From Candidatus Poribacteria bacterium (GTDB lineage: Bacteria > Poribacteria > WGA-4E > WGA-3G), in NCBI GenBank assembly GCA_022821965.1, contig JAJECN010000015.1:242785-306784 (forward strand): a stretch of 64,000 nucleotides of DNA, read 5' to 3'. A program made the translations under genes and the position numbers. Shown here in pieces: positions 55,362 to 63,144 of the stretch. The first letter of the stretch is position 1, and every line of letters starts with the position of its first letter. The notes below the pieces were generated by a model. It saw nothing but the letters and a program-made list of their open reading frames with translations, was not told the origin of the DNA and ran no database searches.

Positions 55362-55391
55362 GATGAGCGTCTTTCTCGCAGAAGTGCCTCT

Positions 55392-56390
55392 CTAATCAGG
55401 TTTTGATTTTCCAGTCTCATCATAAAGGTGATGGATATTCACACCTAATTTCAGGGCACTTACAGAAGAATAGGTCTCTGCCAAGTCAATTTCGATATAT
55501 GCCGGAACGCCGGGTTTGCCGCTATAGCCTGTCGAGAAAATGAGTTGGCTTTTGCCGAATGTTGCTATACCGTCTCTCACGTTTTGCAACGGAAAATAAC
55601 TGATTGGGGTATGCCCAACGACAAGGAGGTTTCCGTGGATATTTTCAAGAAAATTTTTAATGTGGGTTAAAGTGTATCCACCACTATAGGCAATGGTAGG
55701 ACGATGCCAGAGGAGTTCTTCAAGGGTTTTCGGATTTGGATCAACAAGGTCAGCAAGACCCCTGACAAAACGCGCGGGACCCGCATGAATGCCAACAAAG
55801 CCGTTTTTTCCAATAACGACTGTGGGTAAGTTCATCAAAAATTCATAGTGCGTGTCCGTCATTCTTTCAATAAAATTGAACTGCTCATAATACGACCCAA
55901 GAGGGCTGTCATATAAGGTACGAATAAAGTGGGGGCGGTTCTGTATCGTCATGCCCTGCTTCTTCAGCATTGCGTATGCATCTGCGGCAGCGAATTCGTG
56001 ATTCCCTCGGATATAGATAAGCCTTTTTCCCTTCTCACCAAGCTGTCTTTGGAGTTCCATAACTCGGTCAATGATGAGTATATCTCCATAAGGCGGGTGT
56101 CTCGGTTCATCGGGCTTGTAGTCAATGGCATCACCGAGTATCAATCCATAAACATCTTCACCTGCTTGAAGTCGCTCAACGAGTTTTGTGAGTCGCAACC
56201 ATTGATTAAAATCGTCCCAATGTGCATGGAGGTCGGAAACCATATAGACGGTACCGTGGTCAGGTAGGACAACGATATGCCCGTCGCGGGTCAACTGATT
56301 GGGATACTGTGAGAGTTGTTTCGATTGCGCTGTCGCTATGGAAGTTAAACAAACAAGGCAGAGCGCAATGTAAATGAGATATGCGTTCAT
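55392..56390 (-). CDS. exported calcineurin-like metallophosphoesterase
   Basis: Starting at ATG 56390 gives 332 residues with a signal peptide (ends SIATAQ). Metal-binding motifs are in the usual order: MVSDLHAHWDD, LILGDAID, YIRGNHEFA and VGHTPISYF. It probably dephosphorylates an exported substrate. The upstream frame to 56516 only reads the end of the previous gene. The start lies 5 bp after that gene's stop, so the two are likely translated together. Confidence 0.8.
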   Translation of the reverse strand: MNAYLIYIALCLVCLTSIATAQSKQLSQYPNQLTRDGHIVVLPDHGTVYMVSDLHAHWDDFNQWLRLTKLVERLQAGEDVYGLILGDAIDYKPDEPRHPPYGDILIIDRVMELQRQLGEKGKRLIYIRGNHEFAAADAYAMLKKQGMTIQNRPHFIRTLYDSPLGSYYEQFNFIERMTDTHYEFLMNLPTVVIGKNGFVGIHAGPARFVRGLADLVDPNPKTLEELLWHRPTIAYSGGYTLTHIKNFLENIHGNLLVVGHTPISYFPLQNVRDGIATFGKSQLIFSTGYSGKPGVPAYIEIDLAETYSSVSALKLGVNIHHLYDETGKSKPD

Positions 56391-56395
56391 AGTTT

Positions 56396-57307
56396 TTAGG
56401 TTTTGAAGAATGTATCCACAGTGTCTTCCTGCTGCGCGAGTTTGTTCAGATGGCGGCGTCTGCGATGCAAACAAACGAGATAACCAAGGAGGGCAAGTCC
56501 TCCAGTACCACCCCACAAAATGTAGGAATTAGAAAAGAGGGATGCCCACCGGTAACGTTCCGTCAACGATTCGCGCCAGCGTTCATCGAACATCGCGAGG
56601 TTCCACCCCACTGTTGCTTTAAACGCACTACTGAAGTTATTGCCAGCGTGGAGTTCCGTAATAAGTGCAAACAGGACATCTCTCCCTTTGATTTCGACCA
56701 GCCAACGGACGGCATCCTGACTCTCAGCATACGCCAAGTCCGCTCCCGCTTGTGAACGTGGAAAACCGCGCGCCAACTCGTGAAGCGGTAGAATAGATTT
56801 CGAGAAGATATGTTTTAGCAACGTTTCATGGCGACCCGGCACCCATTCATCCGCGAAGTAGATCGCAATGCCTTCTATAAACCACAACGGAATTTCTTTG
56901 ACTGCTTTGCGTGTACACTGACCAAAGAGGACATGTGCGATCTCGTGCCGGAGAACTTGCGCTAACTGAAGTTTCGCAAGGGCGATGTGTTTCGGGTTTT
57001 GGATAACGATGCGCCGACTTAACGGAAAGGCACATCCAACCGCCCAATCCTGGATCGGAGCATGAACGGACTTCTGAAACGCCTTTTGTGTGTCACAGAC
57101 CCAGATGTCAATTATCCCTGCTGGAATACGACTTGTCAACTCCGGCATTTCGGCGTAAAAGTCCTCCGCAATCTGGAGAATTGACATCGGGTCTACCGTC
57201 CCCTCTTGGTAGTAGACCCGAAAGTGTAAACTTTCAACGGACTCCCATGTGACAGCTGCTGAAAATATGGGCAGCATGAATAATAAAACGAAAACAAGGC
57301 TTTTCAT
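56396..57307 (-). CDS. exported zinc metallopeptidase (peptidase MA-like)
   Basis: The 303-residue protein has a signal peptide and the zinc motif RHEIAHVLFGQ (HExxH), followed 20-odd residues later by WFIEGIAIYFADEW, the Glu-containing second half typical of gluzincins of the MA type. A C-terminal transmembrane helix (LGGTGGLALLGYLVCLH region) anchors it. I choose ATG 57307 over a TTG at 57325. It is followed by the metallophosphoesterase and TPR genes. Confidence 0.8.
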   Translation of the reverse strand: MKSLVFVLLFMLPIFSAAVTWESVESLHFRVYYQEGTVDPMSILQIAEDFYAEMPELTSRIPAGIIDIWVCDTQKAFQKSVHAPIQDWAVGCAFPLSRRIVIQNPKHIALAKLQLAQVLRHEIAHVLFGQCTRKAVKEIPLWFIEGIAIYFADEWVPGRHETLLKHIFSKSILPLHELARGFPRSQAGADLAYAESQDAVRWLVEIKGRDVLFALITELHAGNNFSSAFKATVGWNLAMFDERWRESLTERYRWASLFSNSYILWGGTGGLALLGYLVCLHRRRRHLNKLAQQEDTVDTFFKT

Positions 57308-57326
57308 AATCTTTGCAGGTCGCAAA

Positions 57327-57836
57327 TTATTCCCTATTTAGTACCTTAAAGCGAGTTGCTTGATTCACGAGAATCATTAGTTCATCCACTGAAGCGTTCG
57401 GAATTTGAGGCGCAATACCTTTGATACTTTGCGATACTGCCGCCAAACTTCCTTCTCGTGCCCAATAACTTTCACGCAGGATTTCTGCGAATTCTGCTAC
57501 AGTGGCGGCGAGTTGAAATTCAGAGGATGCCTCCTCAAATGTTCGTTTCAACTCTGCTGAGAAAATCTCTTCGTTGATTTCTGACACATGACGGGTGTCC
57601 GGGTCTTCATGGCGGATAAAAACATTCGCCAATTTTCCGGTAACACCTTCATGGAGTTTAATTTCATAGAGAGCGGTGACACTGTGCCCTGAACCAAGTT
57701 CTCCACCGTCTGCGTCGTCATCACGAAAATCTTCATGATCAAGGCGACGGTTTTCATAGCCGAGCAGGCGGAAGCGACTGACAACTTGAGCGTTGAAATC
57801 GACCAGGACCTTCGCATCTTTAGCAATGAGTTGTAA
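57327..57836 (-). pseudogene. C-terminal remnant of a vWA/DUF3520 (YfbK-like) protein
   Basis: Reading the minus strand from 57836 to the stop at 57327 gives about 170 residues beginning LIAKDAKVLVDFNAQVVSRF, then LLGYENRRLDHEDFRDDDAD and HSVTALYEIKLHEGV, ending in VNQATRFKVLN. This is the DUF3520 end of vWA-domain YfbK-like proteins. The vWA domain that should precede it is absent. The frame meets a TAG inside the last codons of the serpin gene, so the fragment starts exactly at the serpin stop. No start codon has a ribosome site. Confidence 0.8.
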
Positions 57837-57837
57837 T

Positions 57838-59094
57838 CTATGGATCTACCACAATGCCCATAAATAGGACAGTTTTTGTCTCGTTATCGCGAATCGCAAA
57901 GAAAAAGGGGTGGTCTGCAATAAACGCAGGTGGTGCACTGGTTGCGCGAACCCCGATACTGGTGACTGCTGCGGCTTCGGTACCCTCTTCATTAACTTCA
58001 ACAACAGCTTTATGAAGCACTTCCCCGATATACAAGTTTTTACCCAAAACCTCTAAATCTGCCATCCGACTGAAATCTGCAAGTCCTGACGCAAACGCGA
58101 TGCCCATACCGAGTGATTGCAGCGGGGTGTTAAGCGTTTTTTCATATTCCAACTTAAATTTGGGCATGCTGAGGAACACCTCTTGCTCGCGAAACTGCGA
58201 TATCCAATTCTCCCAATTCTCAGTGTTTAAACCATCTAAAAAGGTACTGAGGTCGGATTCACGGTAGGGCAGAAAAATGTACATGCTGATTCGCCCATCA
58301 CCATAGGGGAGACCAATTGCTTGAAACTTTTCCTCATAATTTTCATAGTATGAGTAATCACCCGTTCTTCTCATCATCGGGACCTGCTTTTCACCGCCAG
58401 TTGCGAGATGGAAGATTCCATCGCGTGTGTGCGATGAATCAAATTCTTTTGCCCATGTCCCTTTAAAATAGATAGCGTTGATAAGAAATAACACTGCATC
58501 GGGGTTGATTTCGTCAAGGATTTTTGGAATTTTGCCGTTGGTATTCGTGTTCACCCACTGATTAATTGTTTTCAGAGCACTTGGGTCCACAAAATCTAAG
58601 GTTGAAATCTCTGCTCCGAAAAATTGGGTGTTTCGCTGCAAAAAATCCTGTTTGAACGGGATACCTTGACGTGCCCAAAGTGAATTTGCAATCGTGAGTG
58701 TTACTTTCGGGTCTGATGTTAAAAGTGTTTGGCGCAATCCTGCATAACCAGCGTTAATCGATTCGGAACTTAATCCTTGCAGTTGCAACGTTTGAATCAT
58801 CGCCTGCTCGGTTTCGCCGGATGCACCGTTCAGTGCCATTGCCAAGGCAATAGAAACACTAAAAGGTGAGATAAAAATATTTTTCGCCTGTTCAGTCTTT
58901 CGGATCTCGTTGAATAGGTTAAAGCCAAATTTAGCATTCGCTCTGACCACACTACCATCAACGGGAGCGATCTCGGATTCTACTTCTTTCTTCTCAAACA
59001 TGTCAGGACGAAAATCATCGCATCCGGCGAATAGTAATAAAACTGGGCATAACAATCCAAGAAAAATTCTTGTGAATGTATGTTTTCTATCCAT
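57838..59094 (-). CDS. serpin-family lipoprotein
   Basis: The 418-residue serine protease inhibitor has a signal peptide with lipobox LLFAGC (Cys25), so it is a surface or periplasmic lipoprotein. Full serpin core: FNLFNEIRKTEQAKNIFISP, NAIYFKGTWAKEFD, and the hinge VEVNEEGTEAAAVTS, then the reactive loop ending in PPAFIADHPFFFAI. By spacing from the hinge, P1 is likely the Thr of ATS, with an Arg two residues before. The hinge keeps small residues, so it is probably inhibitory. It ends exactly where the vWA remnant begins. Confidence 0.9.
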   Translation of the reverse strand: MDRKHTFTRIFLGLLCPVLLLFAGCDDFRPDMFEKKEVESEIAPVDGSVVRANAKFGFNLFNEIRKTEQAKNIFISPFSVSIALAMALNGASGETEQAMIQTLQLQGLSSESINAGYAGLRQTLLTSDPKVTLTIANSLWARQGIPFKQDFLQRNTQFFGAEISTLDFVDPSALKTINQWVNTNTNGKIPKILDEINPDAVLFLINAIYFKGTWAKEFDSSHTRDGIFHLATGGEKQVPMMRRTGDYSYYENYEEKFQAIGLPYGDGRISMYIFLPYRESDLSTFLDGLNTENWENWISQFREQEVFLSMPKFKLEYEKTLNTPLQSLGMGIAFASGLADFSRMADLEVLGKNLYIGEVLHKAVVEVNEEGTEAAAVTSIGVRATSAPPAFIADHPFFFAIRDNETKTVLFMGIVVDP

Positions 59095-59131
59095 TTGTTC
59101 CTGCTTGTTTTGTCACTTTGGAAAACTTACC

Positions 59132-60091
59132 TTAGTAGAGATGCGCGACTGAATTGCCGTAACCGTTATAAATAACGGTTTTGTGAATGTCGCCGCTTCC
59201 AATCATCCACTCCTTGGCTTGCGACCAGCGGGGATGTGGCACGTTGGGATTGACGTTTGCTTCAAAGTCATACTCTCTGGGTCCAAGCGTATTCCAAAAA
59301 GTGCGCGGTTTTTGATCCGTTAATTCAATACTCACAATGGATTTGATGCTTTTAAAGCCATACTTCCAAGGAACGATGAGTCTGATGGGGGCACCGTGTT
59401 GTGGTGGTAGAACATGTCCATAGATACCGACAACCAGCAGTGTTAGGTCGTTCATGGCTTCCGCGAGTGTCAACCCTTCAAAATAGGGCCACGGCATGCG
59501 AACATTGTGTTGTTCTGGTGCCATATCCGGATCCAAAAATGTGAGCATTCGGACATATTTGGCTTCAGCAGTGGGTTGAACTTTTTCAAGCAACGCTTTC
59601 ATCGGGAACCCTATCCAAGGCACCACCATTGCCCATCTTTCAACACAACGGAACCGGTAGATCCGCTCTTCAATAGGCATCTGCTTGATTAAGTCGTCCA
59701 CATCTAAGGTCATCGGCTTTTCGACCAACCCCGATATTTCAATCTCCCACGGACGCGTTATGAATTTATCTACTCTCTTCCAAACAGTGCTTTTGGATGA
59801 GGTGAATTCATAGTAATTGTTGTAGGTAGCCGCAACAACTTCGTCTGTTATCGGTCTTTCTACAGTGAAACGTGTGTTATTTTCGACCGCAAGTTTTTGT
59901 GCCTGGAAGGGCTCTAACTGCTTTTCAACCCCTTTCTTTTGCGCACAAGCGGTTGAACTAGAGAGCAGCAAAGCACTGGCACTCGCAATACCTAAATCTT
60001 TGATGAACTTCCGGCGGTCTATATAGTCGGACTCAGGTGTCACTTGACTTTCAGGGATTTCCCATTCCTGTGGAGTCTTGATATACGGCAT
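59132..60091 (-). CDS. msrP: protein-methionine-sulfoxide reductase catalytic subunit (MsrP/YedY-like)
   Basis: The 319-residue molybdoenzyme has a twin-Arg signal (DRRKFIKDLGIASASALLLS), so it is folded before export. The sulfite-oxidase fold shows the Mo-ligand Cys in YRFRCVERWAMVVPWIGFPM, then the GYGNSV end. MsrP repairs oxidised Met in periplasmic proteins. Its usual haem partner MsrQ is not next to it. GGAGGAAGA precedes the ATG. It is transcribed away from the metal operon. Confidence 0.9.
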   Translation of the reverse strand: MPYIKTPQEWEIPESQVTPESDYIDRRKFIKDLGIASASALLLSSSTACAQKKGVEKQLEPFQAQKLAVENNTRFTVERPITDEVVAATYNNYYEFTSSKSTVWKRVDKFITRPWEIEISGLVEKPMTLDVDDLIKQMPIEERIYRFRCVERWAMVVPWIGFPMKALLEKVQPTAEAKYVRMLTFLDPDMAPEQHNVRMPWPYFEGLTLAEAMNDLTLLVVGIYGHVLPPQHGAPIRLIVPWKYGFKSIKSIVSIELTDQKPRTFWNTLGPREYDFEANVNPNVPHPRWSQAKEWMIGSGDIHKTVIYNGYGNSVAHLY

Positions 60092-60431
60092 GAGATCTTC
60101 CTCCGTTTATAATTTAAACTACAGCGGCTTGATTTGGTTATCTTCTTTATATTTTAGGCAGAATAAAGTGAGCAATACTTCAGAATACTCATGAATCAGG
60201 CACTTGTCACATAGTATATCCAATTCACATCTACAATGCAACTTAAATTGAGTGTGCTGCCACTACGACGCAACAGGATTTCCGCTCTTTCTGCCTACTG
60301 TTCTGCCGAATTTCTGATTTGTAATGACGTTTCATCAGCAAGTATAGAATTGAGATATGTGTTTGATATACCCGTTTTTTTAAACTCATTCCGTTCTTTT
60401 TCAACAAAAAATTAAGTGCTCTAAACTGCAT
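60092..60431. other. divergent intergenic region before the metal operon
   Basis: About 340 bp between msrP (minus) and the operon at 60579. It is AT-rich, and a 66-codon minus frame in it (60243-60443) has no ribosome site or domain and I do not accept it. It should hold the msrP promoter. Confidence 0.45.
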
Positions 60432-60518
60432 TTTTTCTTGCAACTTTTTGAGGTTTTTAGTGTATAGTTATGGAAACATCGATTTTTCTTGCAACTTTTT
60501 GAGATTTTGGTGTATAAT
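60432..60518 (+). promoter_or_regulatory. tandem duplicated promoter of the metal operon
   Basis: A sequence of about 35 bp containing CTTGCAACTTTTTGAG occurs at 60432-60466 and again at 60483-60516. Each copy has TTGCAA and a TATAGT or TATAAT box (copy 1: 60438-60443 and 60463-60468, 19 bp; copy 2: 60489-60494 and 60513-60518, 18 bp). The repeat may be two promoters, or a regulator-binding repeat overlapping them. Confidence 0.7.
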
Positions 60519-60578
60519 GCTTTTAAAGTGTATGATTCGATTTCCACTTTCTGACGAAACAGCGGAGTTTATTGAACA

Positions 60579-61010
60579 ATGTTGCAAAAACATCGACAGG
60601 TTCTCATCTTACTCGTAGGGCTATTGTATGTCTATTCGGTATGCCCTTTCCTCTGTGCAGCCTTTGAACAAAACTTCTGCCACGACACGTCTCAAAAAGT
60701 CCAGAGCAGCGTTACCGAAACGCACTTAACCTGTTGTCAAAGCACTAAAACGGACACGGCGGGTGCAGCTAAAAGCCCATCTGAAAGTGGTAAATCGTGC
60801 TGTTCAAAAGATTTAGAACTTGTTCTTCCGGACGATAGATACGACACGCACGAGTCCCGTGAATCAATGGATCAATCTCTCGTCTCAATTCTTCCTGTCT
60901 CGGTAACTTTACCTGTTGCCACATGGGAATCGTTTAAGGTTCCTCCCACTCTCTTTTCTACACTTTTTCCCGACCATTTTCTGACCCGTAGGGGTCCTCC
61001 ATCTGCCTAA
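60579..61010 (+). CDS. Cys-rich exported protein of the metal operon
   Basis: The 143-residue protein has a signal-like hydrophobic start (VLILLVGLLYVYSVCPFLCA). It has eight Cys, including two CC pairs (THLTCCQ, GKSCCSKD). Such layouts bind soft metals such as Cu or Zn. It opens the gene run 60579-64000, which ends in a TolC-family protein. No known family name fits. A GGAG lies about ten bases before the ATG. Confidence 0.6.
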   Translation: MLQKHRQVLILLVGLLYVYSVCPFLCAAFEQNFCHDTSQKVQSSVTETHLTCCQSTKTDTAGAAKSPSESGKSCCSKDLELVLPDDRYDTHESRESMDQSLVSILPVSVTLPVATWESFKVPPTLFSTLFPDHFLTRRGPPSA

Positions 61011-61198
61011 GGCACGATGAGTTCCACAAGGAACGCTTCGGGTACTCACTTATTCTTTACTTCCAATACTTTTACATATTGTTTCTTGGGTTTTCTTTTT
61101 ATGTTCTCCTGGGAAACTGCCAATAGATCTGTGGCGCGAGGCCGTATGGCTCGCTGCGCTGCGATACTTTTGGATGACATAAATTATAGGATATAAAA

Positions 61199-62242
61199 AT
61201 GCGTTTATTTTTACACGTGATACTGTTCAGTTGGGTTTTTACCTCTTTCGGATTCGCACAAGAAAGTTGTCCTGCGTGAAGCAATCCTGTCTTACCGCCC
61301 AGCGGTATGATGAGTGAAGTCAGTTTGGCTTCAAAAGAGATAGATCAATTTCAAGTAAATGTCAATATGTTAATGTCCCCTGATGCCCAAGGTGGACATC
61401 TTGAAACAAGAGGGCTTTTACCAACAGGAGAAGTCGTAGACGCTCCTTTGCATAGGCATCATGTAGCGTTGAGTACTTACCGTGTTGATGTCGGATTACA
61501 ATACTTGTTTAACGATCGATGGACGTTACAGGCAAACATTCCGTATGCTGTGAAAAACCAAGAAGCAAGCATTGAATGGATTGATCCAGTGAGTCCTGAA
61601 GATAAGGATGCGATTTTGCGGAGTAGGGACATTCATCATCGGAGTGAAACCTATACCGGACTCTCGGATTCAGATTTGTTCTTAGGCTATAGAATGCGTG
61701 GACTCTTTAAAACCAGTGATGTCCTATTTGCTCGGTTAGGCACGACGATTCCAATCGGCAAAACCGAGGAAAACCCGTGGAAACTTGGAGATGCGGGTGT
61801 CGAACATCTTCATATTCAGTTCGGGACCGGCACCTTTAACCCGCTTGCCAGTTTGCGGTACAGTTTATCTCTCTACCGAGGTTTGCTGATCACTGCTTCC
61901 GCACGTGGGATGTTTCCTTTCTACCAAAATAGCAAAACTTATCGAGGTCCGGTAGAGCTAAGTTATACAGCTGGCTTTACGTATCGCCTCTTTGATTGGC
62001 TCTCATTTAACGGAAACTATCTCGGATTTTATCAATCTGCTGCCGCTTGGGCTGGAGAGCGGGATATTAATACCGGGCTACGTTATAGCATGGCAGCACT
62101 CGGTATGTCTTTGGCAACATTAGAAGGTGTTTCTGTGTCTGCCAATGTCATGTTTCCACTAACGCAAGAGACGCTTTATGATGAAGGCGATGCAATTGAA
62201 TTCGGCACTTTAGTTTCTTTGACTACGTCCTATTCATTTTAA
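61199..62242 (+). CDS. outer-membrane beta-barrel-like protein, with in-frame TGA after the signal peptide
   Basis: An ATG at 61199 (AGGA eight bases before) reads MRLFLHVILFSWVFTSFGFA, a signal peptide, then QESCPA, a TGA (61277-61279), then SNPVLPPSG in the same frame into the long open part that otherwise starts at 61307 (311 residues). The long part has alternating strands with YLFNDRWTLQANIPYA and ends LTTSYSF, a barrel-type end. A Cys at the TGA position would give CPAC. Without recoding, only the internal ATG start could give the barrel, but then it would lack an export signal. The operon context is metal handling. Confidence 0.6.
61277..61279 (+). other. in-frame TGA in a CxxC-like position (possible Sec codon)
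   Basis: The codon order AGT TGT CCT GCG TGA AGC AAT puts TGA at the second Cys position of a CxxC. A short hairpin (TACCGC-CCA-GCGGTA, with four more weaker pairs) starts about 13 nt downstream, which is where a bacterial SECIS would lie, but its CCA loop is unlike the usual G/U loop. Alternatives are a nonsense mutation or sequence error. Confidence 0.4.
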
Positions 62243-62381
62243 TTTAATGGATAGATAACATGACAATCCCAAAGTTGGCATATTATGCGAACTAACAAGT
62301 GTCATTTGAGTTATGTTGTGGGGTATGTTGCCTCTGTTTGTCAACACACCGTCCAAATTCAAAATAAAAAAGGAGAAAAAC

Positions 62382-63011
62382 ATGAAAACGAAATTGACGC
62401 GGCGAATCGTCGCAGCTTTCATGGCAATCACAGCCGTGCTACTTTCCTCAATTTTCTCGCTTAATGCAGAGGAGGCGCACAAAGAGCATAAAGCCCATCA
62501 TCACGGCGAGCACACGGCTCCTGATGAAAAAGTGCGTTGCGTAGTTGTTGGCATGATGATGAAGCCTTCAGCAATGGTCAAGGTCGAACAGGATGGAAAA
62601 GTCTACTATTGCTGCAACGATATGCAGGCAGAAATGTTCAAGGCGAATCCGAATAAGTTCCTCCAAACGATTTCAGTGGGGAATTTGACATTCGACTTTA
62701 ATGTATTAACCACCGATGTCTACAACGGAATGATGTCTCACATGGGAATGGCGGGCATGATAAAAACCGGCGAGATTAAAGGGAAAACGCACTATATTAG
62801 TGTGTATCCCACCGAAGATCACGGAGAGATTACGTTAGGTGATGTTAAACTCGCTGTTCAAGTTACCAATACCGAAGGCGAAACGAGGATGGCATTGCTG
62901 AAATACAGCAAAATGATGCACACCTACGAGGGATTCATTGTTATGCCAAAAGGTAAAGAACATGAGGTTCGCATTCGCGTAACAAGTCCAGCGGTCAAGA
63001 TTTCACTTTAA
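62382..63011 (+). CDS. exported Met/His/Cys metal-binding protein
   Basis: Starting at ATG 62382 (AAGGAG seven bases before) gives 209 residues with a signal peptide ending FSLNAEE. A His-rich stretch (HKEHKAHHHGEH) follows, then a TRASH/YHS-like part with Cys53, MMMKP, and CCND (77-80), and a Met-rich segment (NGMMSHMGMAGM). This fits a periplasmic copper- or silver-binding protein. It sits between the barrel gene and the TolC gene on the same strand. Confidence 0.7.
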   Translation: MKTKLTRRIVAAFMAITAVLLSSIFSLNAEEAHKEHKAHHHGEHTAPDEKVRCVVVGMMMKPSAMVKVEQDGKVYYCCNDMQAEMFKANPNKFLQTISVGNLTFDFNVLTTDVYNGMMSHMGMAGMIKTGEIKGKTHYISVYPTEDHGEITLGDVKLAVQVTNTEGETRMALLKYSKMMHTYEGFIVMPKGKEHEVRIRVTSPAVKISL

Positions 63012-63037
63012 TGTGGCTATCGGTGTCGGCTATCAGC

Positions 63038-63070
63038 AAAGAGGGCTCCTGATAAACCAGAGTCCTCTTT
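63038..63070 (+). terminator. hairpin between metal-operon genes
   Basis: AAAGAGGGCTC pairs with GAGTCCTCTTT over 11 bp (one G-T wobble) with an 11-base loop. It lies 26 bp after the stop at 63011. There is no long T-run, so it may reduce, rather than stop, expression of the TolC gene. Confidence 0.5.
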
Positions 63071-63144
63071 CTGACGGCTGACCGCTGATTTCTGACGGTT
63101 ATTCTTCTGAGAACTAAATTGCCCATCCTGTCAAGGAGACGATA

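Noticed and set aside
60243-60443. 66-codon minus frame ahead of the metal operon
   Set aside because: Lies in AT-rich divergent DNA, without ribosome site or recognisable features.
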